A stretch of DNA of 5,909 nt, taken from Thermoplasmatales archaeon (GTDB lineage: Archaea > Thermoplasmatota > E2 > DHVEG-1). The translations under genes and the position numbers were made by a program. Below are positions 1-5,418 of the stretch, piece by piece; the first letter of the stretch is position 1; every line of letters begins with the position of its first letter. The stretch lies in contig JAGMDE010000109.1 of NCBI GenBank assembly GCA_023128855.1, forward strand, positions 1 through 5,909, in the 5' to 3' direction. A model generated the notes under the pieces. That model was not told the DNA's origin. It saw only the letters and a list, made by a program, of their open reading frames with translations, and did no database searches.

Positions 1-2357
1 ATCCAGGTTGTAAAATGCCATATAGGGCCAGTTGTTGATGCGCCATTATCATCATGTGCTACTATCTTCCAATAATAAGTATCCCCGTAATCCATAGTGC
101 CTGGATCATAGGTAGTTTCAGTAATTCCAGATGCGATCAAAGGTGGATTACTACTCTCTCCAAAATAAACATCATAGGTTAATGGATCACCATCAGGATC
201 ACTACAAGTCCAAGAAAGATCTGTATCTACATTTACATCAGTTTCTCCATTTTCCGGATCAGGGTTACTAGGCGGATCCGGAGGATCGTTTTCTAGCCAA
301 GTTACACTCCAATGATCAAGTTCAGGAGATGTTGAGGGCACATCTCTTGTAAACGTAGCCATTAATCTAATTGACGTACTTGTAATCTCAGAGATACTCT
401 CCCCTGGTTCAATATCATCGATGAGAATATTACCAGATGTCCCATGTAAAATTGAAAATTGAATATCTGATCCGTCATAAATTGCATTAAACTCATCCCA
501 ATAATCATCTGAAGGTTTTGTAATTTTAACAGATGTTATATGAGCAATTAAGACTTGATCATTTTCAGAACCAACAGAATAAGAAACAGATAAACCAGAT
601 TCTGTTGCTAGTTCCACTATATTTCCAAAAACATCAGGGTAAAAATCATATTGAGATGGATAGTCCTCACGAATGTCCTCCCATGCAACAAAAACCTTGC
701 CATTATAGATATCAATATTTGCCCAATCACCCTCTGCATCACTACCCACGGAAAACTCAAATGCTGTATCTCCTACATTTCCATCTGCGGAAACTAACTT
801 ACCCCAGATGGCATCACCATCGTCATATGTTACTAGATATGGATCATCAAAACCAGTCATTGGATAGGTTACTATATCTGTTCGAACATAATCTCCACCA
901 CTAATTTGGAAATTATCTTTAACAGTGCTACCAGAGGAGTCTAAAATATGTCCCCAAACATTTCCACGCCAGTCGCCACTGGAAATATCTCCATCATTCC
1001 ATGTGACCAAATATTCATCAGTTTCGTCATTAAAGTAAGCGCAAGGAAAATTATAATCGAGATTTGATGACCCATCTGCTAGTTTTTGAGCTGAACCGAT
1101 AATATTTACATTTTCATCAAAAAGACCTGCATAAATGTCAAATGGGCCGTTATCTGGTGTTTCACCTTCCTCCCAAACAATCAAATATCTTTCATTTACT
1201 GGGTCAAAAGCAATCCAGGGTTCACACTGACTATCAGATGCAGTAGAAATTGTTTTTTCTCCTCCAATTTGGTTACCATTTGTATCATATAGTTTACCAT
1301 AAATATTGTAGTTACTAGTACCCTGACGGGCATCCTCCCATACTACTAAAAATCGGTTATTTACAGAATCAAATTCAACATTGGCATCAGCCTGAATGTT
1401 GCTTTCAGAACATACATCAATTACAGTACCAAGTGAAAAACCTGACCCACTCTTTGTTAATGTTCTAGCTCGGATATTCATAGTATTTGCACCTGGGTTT
1501 GCTACAGTAGCATATCGTTCCCAAGCAACTAAGAACTTTCCACCACCATAATCAATTGATGGATCTTCATTTCTATAATAAGTTGTAGTATCTTTATATA
1601 TTAATTCATCATCGACAACTCTTGTTCCATCAGGTTCATACATCGAACCTCTAAGTTCTTGTTTAAAACCCCATGTATAAGGTGGATAATATGCTTGACC
1701 TTCTTCCCAAGCTATTAAAAATTCGCCTCCACCATAACAAACATCAGGATCCCAAGTTCCTTCATTATCAGCATGATTAGTAATTTGTTCATCGGTTGAC
1801 CATTCTTCATCCCAATCAGAAAACACACCGCTGAAATCACTTTCACTTGTTGCACTAGGATTTCCATAAAACATATGAATCTCACTAGATCCAATAGGTA
1901 GAGATGGTATATTCACCCATACAGTTGCAGAACCAGAAGTATAAGATTCTATCCAATATTCAAGCCAGACATTAGGCTCGTCTTCATGTTTGAATCTTAA
2001 ATCATCGTAATCTGATTGCATGTCTGAATCATAGTTTATTGTCATTTCCAATGCATAACCTGAAAGAGTCTGCCCAGCACTGTTTGTTACACTAATAATT
2101 CTCATCTTTGTAAAATCAGCATCGGTCCAAGTAGAATATGTATCTGACATTGACACAACACCGTCGGCAACTACATAATGGTCAGTCATTCCAGAGCCTG
2201 GCGGGTTATCATCAATTTTTGAATCATCATTAAATGGATCTTCCCATGTACCTAAAGGTTCACCTAGAATACCAATTGCCTGACCTGCTGGTGCAATAAC
2301 TAATAAAAATAATATAGACACAGCAGTTATTTTCAAAATTAAGCTATTTCCTTTCAT
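1..2357 (-). CDS. Secreted multidomain surface protein: DUF2341, seven WE-motif propeller repeats, Fn3-like domain (3' end outside window)
   Basis: The frame stays open from ATG 2357 to the window edge (785 codons plus 2 bases), so the C-terminus is missing. An upstream in-frame TAG (2372-2370) and a Shine-Dalgarno-like GGGGG 4 nt before the ATG fix the start. Residues 1-27 are a signal peptide (a Lys, then a run rich in Leu, Ile and Val, then APAGQA). Residues about 85-182 match DUF2341, with YWIESY, VWVNIPSLP and MFYGNPSA. Residues about 206-580 hold seven repeats with cores FLIAWEE, FLVAWER, FLVVWED, YLIVWEE, YLVTWND, YLVTYDD and VFVAWED. The Trp/Tyr positions are 217, 279, 340, 395, 453, 511 and 559. 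Several cores are followed by an 'IYGKLYD.NGN'-like strand, which suggests a seven-bladed beta-propeller. Residues about 586-690 look like a beta-sandwich ending DHWSVTW. Residues 691-785 are Fn3/Ig-like (DPDGDPLTYDVYFG, YYWKI, HFTT). The likely role is extracellular binding or adhesion, possibly of polysaccharide; the ligand is unknown. No catalytic motif was seen. Confidence 0.9.
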   Translation of the reverse strand, partial: MKGNSLILKITAVSILFLLVIAPAGQAIGILGEPLGTWEDPFNDDSKIDDNPPGSGMTDHYVVADGVVSMSDTYSTWTDADFTKMRIISVTNSAGQTLSGYALEMTINYDSDMQSDYDDLRFKHEDEPNVWLEYWIESYTSGSATVWVNIPSLPIGSSEIHMFYGNPSATSESDFSGVFSDWDEEWSTDEQITNHADNEGTWDPDVCYGGGEFLIAWEEGQAYYPPYTWGFKQELRGSMYEPDGTRVVDDELIYKDTTTYYRNEDPSIDYGGGKFLVAWERYATVANPGANTMNIRARTLTKSGSGFSLGTVIDVCSESNIQADANVEFDSVNNRFLVVWEDARQGTSNYNIYGKLYDTNGNQIGGEKTISTASDSQCEPWIAFDPVNERYLIVWEEGETPDNGPFDIYAGLFDENVNIIGSAQKLADGSSNLDYNFPCAYFNDETDEYLVTWNDGDISSGDWRGNVWGHILDSSGSTVKDNFQISGGDYVRTDIVTYPMTGFDDPYLVTYDDGDAIWGKLVSADGNVGDTAFEFSVGSDAEGDWANIDIYNGKVFVAWEDIREDYPSQYDFYPDVFGNIVELATESGLSVSYSVGSENDQVLIAHITSVKITKPSDDYWDEFNAIYDGSDIQFSILHGTSGNILIDDIEPGESISEITSTSIRLMATFTRDVPSTSPELDHWSVTWLENDPPDPPSNPDPENGETDVNVDTDLSWTCSDPDGDPLTYDVYFGESSNPPLIASGITETTYDPGTMDYGDTYYWKIVAHDDNGASTTGPIWHFTTW

Positions 2358-2361
2358 TTTA

Positions 2362-2366
2362 CCCCC
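2362..2366 (-). promoter_or_regulatory. Shine-Dalgarno-like site of the DUF2341 protein gene
   Basis: The minus strand reads AGGGGGT, one mismatch from the ideal AGGAGGT, ending 4 nt before the ATG at 2357. It supports that start, which is also the first ATG after an in-frame stop. Confidence 0.5.
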
Positions 2367-2397
2367 TAACTACTAGTTATTATATATGTCACCTTGT

Positions 2398-2407
2398 TAT
2401 ATTTAAA
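2398..2407 (-). promoter_or_regulatory. Candidate archaeal TATA box of the DUF2341 protein gene
   Basis: The minus strand reads TTTAAATATA, a match to the archaeal TATA consensus TTTAWATA. A transcript start about 25 nt downstream (near 2377) would give a leader of about 20 nt carrying the Shine-Dalgarno-like site. A second AT-rich box at 2378-2390 lies too close to the gene to leave room for that site. Confidence 0.45.
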
Positions 2408-2456
2408 CATTCTTATATAATTTTGAATCATTGTTATAATTTAAAGAAAAATTGTC

Positions 2457-2473
2457 TTTTTTTGCTAAAAAAA
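2457..2473 (-). terminator. T-rich terminator downstream of the DUF763 gene
   Basis: On the minus strand, 30 nt after the DUF763 stop codon, seven T are followed by AGC and seven A. This is a perfect T7/A7 inverted repeat around a 3-nt loop, and another T5 run follows at about 2447-2451. Archaeal RNA polymerase stops at such T-runs. The hairpin itself is only A-U pairs, so the T-runs are the more likely signal. The terminator sits 50 nt upstream of the next gene's TATA box, which suggests the two minus-strand genes are transcribed separately. Confidence 0.45.
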
Positions 2474-2503
2474 TTACGTGTAAATTGAAATAAAATTTCA
2501 AAT

Positions 2504-3658
2504 TCATTGATTTGTAGGAATCTTATAGCAATTATCGATATATCTAATCTGTGTATGAGTATGTAATCTTTTTAATGCATAAGACTTTTCTTTTTTGTTA
2601 ATTTTAGCTTGTGCAATAGCCTCCTCTAAAAAGTTAATTGAATTTGCATACGTTTGACGATCTACTTCATAAGGTACAGCGTCTTTTCCGCCATGAGCAA
2701 ATGTAAATTTTATTGGATCATTCCATGAAGGTTTCTCACCATATATGAGATCAGAAATTAATGCAAGAGCTCTAATAGTCTTTGGTCCAACTCCTCGCAT
2801 TCCGATTAATTCTTCATAATCTTTAGGTTGAAAATCATAGATTTCTTTCATTTTATTCCAATTAATGCTTCGCGGCATCGTAAGATTTTCAATGGGTTTA
2901 TTGTATTGTCTAGACAGCATCCAGTTGTCTAATGTTCTCTGAGTTTGAGGTCTTGTTAATTCTGCCCAATCTCTCTTAAAATGCCTTGGATTATCATTAA
3001 CGAGATCAACTGATATTTTCTGAGCTGTTCCGCTTTGTTTAGCTGTCATATCTAATACTTTTTCCTGACGTTTCTCTCCCAGTATAGCGTTATGTGGTTC
3101 GCATACGAAGTTATCTACATTTTCAGAAAACCAATGGTAACGGCGGGCATAATTTGTTTTGTCATTCATACCCTGTTGAATTATTGTCCAAAGACCATTT
3201 TCTGAAAAAAGAAAAACATGATGATACAAGTCATGTCCATCTTGAATTGCAGTGTTATCAATTTTAGCAGCCATTCGACTGGAATATTGAAGTCCCTCAA
3301 TTTTTGCGGTCGATAAATTGTACAATTCACCGGTTATTTCTATTTCTTGAGGTGTCTTTCTTGATGCTTTACCTTTGCCTCCAGCTACAGTAAAACCATA
3401 TTCCTCTGAATTTATTGCCTCTTTTAGAGCGCCACATGTAACAGTAGTCGTTCCACTTGAGTGCCAATCAAATCCTAGTACACAAGATAAAGCTTGAAAC
3501 CAAAATGGATCAGAAAGTCTACGTAAAAACTCATCTTTACCGTATTCATAAGATATTACTTCAGTAATTCCTTTTGATAATGCTACCATTCTTTTGAATA
3601 ACCATCGAGGCGCTTTACCGGGATGTAATGGAAGATTTGCCACTCCTGTTTTAGCCAT
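2504..3658 (-). CDS. DUF763 family protein with helix-hairpin-helix motif
   Basis: Member of DUF763, a conserved family found mainly in archaea and some bacteria whose molecular function is not established. The frame also has an ATG at 3682. I prefer ATG 3658 (384 residues) because family members, as I recall them, begin close to the 'KTGxANLPLHxGKAPRWLF' block, which follows this Met directly; the extra eight residues (MIFNHLLE) look non-homologous. Numbered from 3682, visible blocks are LSDPFWFQALSCVLGFDWHS 56-75 continuing SGTTT, GGKGKASRKTP 101-111, DLYHH 151-155, GLWTIIQQGMN 163-173, a helix-hairpin-helix-like MRGVGPKTIRALALI 295-309, and FAHGGKDAVPYEVDR 328-342. The helix-hairpin-helix implies DNA or RNA backbone binding. 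The conserved Asp, His and Gly-rich blocks could be catalytic, but that is inference. No signal peptide, so probably cytoplasmic. No convincing Shine-Dalgarno precedes either ATG, which fits a leaderless or short-leader message. Confidence 0.9.
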   Translation of the reverse strand: MAKTGVANLPLHPGKAPRWLFKRMVALSKGITEVISYEYGKDEFLRRLSDPFWFQALSCVLGFDWHSSGTTTVTCGALKEAINSEEYGFTVAGGKGKASRKTPQEIEITGELYNLSTAKIEGLQYSSRMAAKIDNTAIQDGHDLYHHVFLFSENGLWTIIQQGMNDKTNYARRYHWFSENVDNFVCEPHNAILGEKRQEKVLDMTAKQSGTAQKISVDLVNDNPRHFKRDWAELTRPQTQRTLDNWMLSRQYNKPIENLTMPRSINWNKMKEIYDFQPKDYEELIGMRGVGPKTIRALALISDLIYGEKPSWNDPIKFTFAHGGKDAVPYEVDRQTYANSINFLEEAIAQAKINKKEKSYALKRLHTHTQIRYIDNCYKIPTNQ

Positions 3659-3680
3659 TTCTAATAGATGATTGAAAATC

Positions 3681-3737
3681 AAAGTATTAATATTTTTTAG
3701 GAGGTAAATTAAAGTATTCCAAAAGTTTGAATACTTT
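3681..3737. repeat. Three AAAGTATT half-sites, two forming a 9-bp inverted repeat
   Basis: AAAGTATT occurs at 3681-3688 and again at 3711-3718, exactly 30 bp (about three helical turns) apart. An inverted copy is at 3730-3737. The second and third copies extend to a perfect 9-bp inverted repeat, AAAGTATTC (3711-3719) and GAATACTTT (3729-3737), with a 9-nt spacer. The first copy overlaps the candidate TATA box of the DUF763 gene. This arrangement fits an operator for a dimeric regulator, but the sequence is AT-rich and chance cannot be excluded. Confidence 0.4.
3684..3700 (-). promoter_or_regulatory. Candidate BRE/TATA element of the DUF763 gene
   Basis: The minus strand reads CTAAAAAATATTAATA across 3700-3685. 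This is an A-rich, BRE-like stretch followed by a TATTAATA box centred near 3689. A start about 26 nt downstream falls near 3663, only a few bases before ATG 3658. That would explain the lack of a Shine-Dalgarno and supports 3658 over 3682 as the translation start. A second candidate, TTTATATA on the minus strand at about 3758-3765, would give a leader of about 75 nt. Confidence 0.35.
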
Positions 3738-3754
3738 CAATGACCCCATTTTTA

Positions 3755-3766
3755 CATATATAAAGG
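3755..3766. promoter_or_regulatory. TATA-like element, direction uncertain
   Basis: The plus strand reads ACATATATAAAG. The minus strand contains TTTATATA, a full match to the archaeal consensus. Read rightwards, it would start a transcript near 3785, just before the GC-rich structured segment. Read leftwards, it would start a long leader for the DUF763 gene. No clear BRE on either side decides the direction. Confidence 0.35.
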
Positions 3767-3784
3767 AAAAACGTTCTTCATGGT

Positions 3785-3905
3785 ATTAGATTGACGTGAG
3801 ATATGGGGGACATGCCAGCCCCTGCAGCGCTGGCATTTCTGCCAACATTTTTAGATTCATCCCATTCCTTCCCATCCCCTCTCCTCCTCTCTTTTTTTTC
3901 TTTGG
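3785..3905 (+). ncRNA. Candidate structured small RNA of unknown family
   Basis: I do not recognise this as a known RNA family. Positions 3800-3850 are about 60% G+C by hand count, against clearly AT-rich flanks, a common mark of structured RNA in AT-rich genomes. A perfect 8-bp stem pairs ATGCCAGC (3812-3819) with GCTGGCAT (3829-3836) around a 9-nt loop. The 3' arm can instead pair TGGCA (3831-3835) with TGCCA (3840-3844), so the two hairpins exclude each other. A G-run at 3805-3809 could pair with the C-run at 3819-3822. A polypyrimidine stretch with T8 (3892-3899) follows and could act as an archaeal terminator. A TATA-like element lies about 25 nt upstream of 3785. The ends are estimates. 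It could instead be a regulatory DNA element or a remnant. Confidence 0.3.
3861..3903 (+). repeat. Polypyrimidine tract
   Basis: 43 bases are pyrimidine except for A at 3864 and 3874. The last 29 (3875-3903) are unbroken C/T and include T8 at 3892-3899. The C-rich half grades into the T-rich half. As RNA on the plus strand, the T-rich end would work as an archaeal terminator. As DNA, it is a homopurine-homopyrimidine tract of the kind that can form triplex structures. Confidence 0.7.
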
Positions 3906-3979
3906 CTTTTAGTTTAATTTGGAAGCTATGCTTAGAGGCTGATCATATCTTTAATTAGATATTCTTGAATAGTAATGGT
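3906..3979. other. AT-rich spacer upstream of the second secreted-protein gene
   Basis: No gene is seen here. The only structure is a 6-bp inverted repeat, ATATCT (3945-3950) and AGATAT (3957-3962), with spacer TTAATT. It lies just upstream of the TATA box at about 3980. It may be an operator-like site, but AT-rich palindromes of this size arise easily by chance. Confidence 0.3.
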
Positions 3980-3991
3980 TATATAATATAT
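3979..3991 (+). promoter_or_regulatory. Candidate TATA box of the second secreted-protein gene
   Basis: The plus strand reads TATATAATATAT starting near 3980. A transcript start about 25 nt downstream falls near 4010, leaving a short leader that contains the GAGGTG Shine-Dalgarno at 4016-4021. Confidence 0.45.
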
Positions 3992-4015
3992 TAAACATCA
4001 TATATTTATGATACT

Positions 4016-4021
4016 GAGGTG
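4016..4021 (+). promoter_or_regulatory. Shine-Dalgarno GAGGTG that fixes the start at 4028
   Basis: GAGGTG ends 6 nt before ATG 4028. An in-frame GTG at 4019 lies inside this site, so it is part of the ribosome-binding sequence rather than the start codon. Confidence 0.7.
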
Positions 4022-4027
4022 TGGTTG

Positions 4028-4207
4028 ATGGTAAAAATAAAAATTCTTACTGTTATTGCGTTGTTATTTGTAATTTCTAGTTCTTTTATCGTGTCTGGGA
4101 CTAATCCTAATGTTACTTTAAAAACACCTTTGGATGAGCCAACTGGGTTTATCGAATGGGAGCAAACATTTGATTCAGAGAAACGGGACATAGGTACATG
4201 TATTTAA
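4028..4207 (+). CDS. 5' fragment: signal peptide and start of repeat 1
   Basis: 59 codons from ATG 4028 to the TAA at 4205-4207. The product would be an exported stub: signal peptide, a short Thr/Pro-containing linker, and the first strand of repeat 1 (IEWEQTF), ending at GTCI. It is unlikely to fold alone. It is the N-terminal part of the interrupted gene at 4028-5320. Confidence 0.5.
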   Translation: MVKIKILTVIALLFVISSSFIVSGTNPNVTLKTPLDEPTGFIEWEQTFDSEKRDIGTCI

Positions 4208-4261
4208 CAGACCAACGACGGCGGATACATCTGTGCTGGTCATGGAGATGGCTATAAAGTA

Positions 4262-5320
4262 ATGCTTATTAAATTAGACAACATGGGAAACATACAGTGG
4301 AATAAATATTTTGAACATGGCCATCCAGATTACGGCAGGTATGTTCTGCAAACAGATGATAATGGATACATTGTGTTAGCTGAGACTGAGATAAATGATT
4401 TTGAACATGTCTGGCTTATAAAAACTGATGAAAATGGGAATAAAGAATGGGAGCGTTTCCTTAGTTTTAAGCAAGAAAGTTCAGGTTACTGCATCCAACA
4501 AACCCATGATGGCGGCTATATTATAACAGGTTATACGAGTCCTCTTAACTGGTTGAACTGCTACGACGTTTGGTTATTGAAGGTTGATAATTTAGGATAC
4601 GAGGAATGGAATCAAACTTTTGAACGTAGCTGGTATAATAGGGCATATTCTGTTAAACAGACAACAGATGATGGATATATTATTGTTGGAGGAAAAGCAC
4701 CCACTCTGGAGGGAAACGCTGATATCTGGTTGATAAAAACAGATGAATATGGAAACACGCAATGGGATAAAACCTTTGGAGATGAGTCAACATGGAATAC
4801 GGGTCGTTGTATACAGCTGACTTCTGATGGCGGATACATTATTGCAGGAGAACAATTATTAATAAAAACTGATGCTAATGGCAATGAGGAATGGAGTAAG
4901 TCAATTGGCAGCATGTGTGTTCAACAAACAACTGACGGCGGATACATAATCACAGGATATAAGGAATACTGGTGGAAGGAAACATTTAAAAATAAAGATC
5001 TCAAGCTGATTAAAACCGACTCACAGGGAAATAAGGAATGGACACGTGTTTATGGTGGAGAATACAGGGATGCTGGGAATTTTGTTAAACAGACAGCAGA
5101 CGAGGGATACATTGTCGTAGGATATACAGAGTTCCCTTACAATTATCCAGTTCAAGAGCGTGATGTGTGGGTGATAAAAACAGGTAAAAAACCATTAAGT
5201 AATGAGTTTAATAAACAGATCAATAATATTCCGGTTGGCTGCCAACGCAGCTTTTATTCAAATCGAGTTTCTATAAATCTTTTTGATAAAATTTTGAATC
5301 AGGTAATACATCTTAGGTAA
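4262..5320 (+). CDS. 3' fragment: end of repeat 1 through repeat 7 of the propeller-like protein
   Basis: 352 codons from the first in-frame ATG after the TAA. If translation restarted here, the product would have six full repeats and a tail but no signal peptide, so it would stay in the cytoplasm, the wrong place for this type of protein. The nearest purine-rich site (GGAG at 4244-4247) is 14 nt away, too far for a good ribosome-binding site. The ATG sits inside a repeat (the position of DxWLIKTD), so it is probably not a natural start. It should be read as part of the interrupted gene at 4028-5320. Confidence 0.6.
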   Translation: MLIKLDNMGNIQWNKYFEHGHPDYGRYVLQTDDNGYIVLAETEINDFEHVWLIKTDENGNKEWERFLSFKQESSGYCIQQTHDGGYIITGYTSPLNWLNCYDVWLLKVDNLGYEEWNQTFERSWYNRAYSVKQTTDDGYIIVGGKAPTLEGNADIWLIKTDEYGNTQWDKTFGDESTWNTGRCIQLTSDGGYIIAGEQLLIKTDANGNEEWSKSIGSMCVQQTTDGGYIITGYKEYWWKETFKNKDLKLIKTDSQGNKEWTRVYGGEYRDAGNFVKQTADEGYIVVGYTEFPYNYPVQERDVWVIKTGKKPLSNEFNKQINNIPVGCQRSFYSNRVSINLFDKILNQVIHLR

Positions 5321-5346
5321 GCCTGTAATATCTTACAGGTCTTTTC
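5321..5346 (+). terminator. Hairpin and T-run terminator after the second secreted-protein gene
   Basis: It starts directly after the TAA stop (5318-5320). A perfect 7-bp stem, CCTGTAA (5322-5328) with TTACAGG (5333-5339), has a 4-nt loop TATC and a possible closing G-U pair, and is followed by TCTTTTC. Confidence 0.6.
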
Positions 5347-5383
5347 AAAGTGTCTAATTTTCAAACATATCAACACATACCAG

Positions 5384-5398
5384 TATTTTTAATAATAA
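5384..5398 (+). promoter_or_regulatory. Candidate TATA box of the NFACT gene
   Basis: The plus strand reads TATTTTTAATAATAA. A box centred near 5393 places the transcript start at about 5418, right at ATG 5419. No good Shine-Dalgarno is seen (only AAGAGA, directly next to the ATG), so the message is probably leaderless. Confidence 0.4.
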
Positions 5399-5418
5399 AG
5401 TCGATATAGCCAAGAGAA

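Larger units (their letters stand above)
4028..5320 (+). pseudogene. Secreted seven-repeat propeller-like protein gene interrupted by an in-frame TAA
   Basis: Read through the TAA at 4205-4207 (codon 60), this is one 430-residue protein in a single frame. It has a signal peptide at 1-24 (KIK, then a hydrophobic run, then IVSG). Seven repeats follow, starting near residues 42, 89, 139, 192, 244, 287 and 336, then a non-repeat tail from about 389. The repeat pattern is W-x-x-x-[FY], a loop, [CV]-x-Q-T-x-D-G-G-Y-I-I-x-G, a loop, D-x-W-L-I-K-T-D-x-x-G-N. This type is common in archaeal secreted proteins and suggests a seven-bladed beta-propeller; the ligand is unknown. The TAA falls where other repeats have Gln in 'CIQQT', so a single C-to-T change of CAA explains it. 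Both halves keep clean repeat structure with no frameshift, so the break is recent or a sequencing error. Repeats 5 and 6 are shorter than the rest. Confidence 0.75.

Noticed and set aside
533..904. Plus-strand open frame of 123 codons
   Set aside because: It lies wholly inside the strongly supported minus-strand secreted-protein gene. Its product is a His/Gln/Leu-rich low-complexity sequence typical of an antisense shadow.
3701..3706. GAGGTA with upstream AG (AGGAGGT) on the plus strand as a ribosome-binding site
   Set aside because: No start codon lies at usable spacing downstream and no sizeable plus-strand frame follows.
3785..3860. tRNA in the GC-rich island
   Set aside because: No cloverleaf arms, T-loop GTTCRA-type motif or acceptor pairing could be laid out on either strand.
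4019..4021. GTG at 4019 as start of the second secreted protein
   Set aside because: It lies within the GAGGTG Shine-Dalgarno. ATG 4028 has correct spacing and gives a standard signal peptide.
4006..4191. Minus-strand open frame of 61 codons
   Set aside because: Antisense to the signal-peptide region of the secreted-protein gene, with no recognisable domain.
4205..4207. Recoding of the stop as an amino acid (for example pyrrolysine)
   Set aside because: The codon is TAA, whereas pyrrolysine uses TAG and selenocysteine uses TGA. A CAA-to-TAA change fits the repeat pattern better.
4612..4914. Minus-strand open frame of 100 codons
   Set aside because: Antisense to the repeat region; the repeat structure on the plus strand explains the DNA.
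4151..5191. Direct-repeat array such as CRISPR
   Set aside because: The repetition is at protein level with diverged codons and units of about 43-53 residues. There are no identical short repeats with unique spacers.
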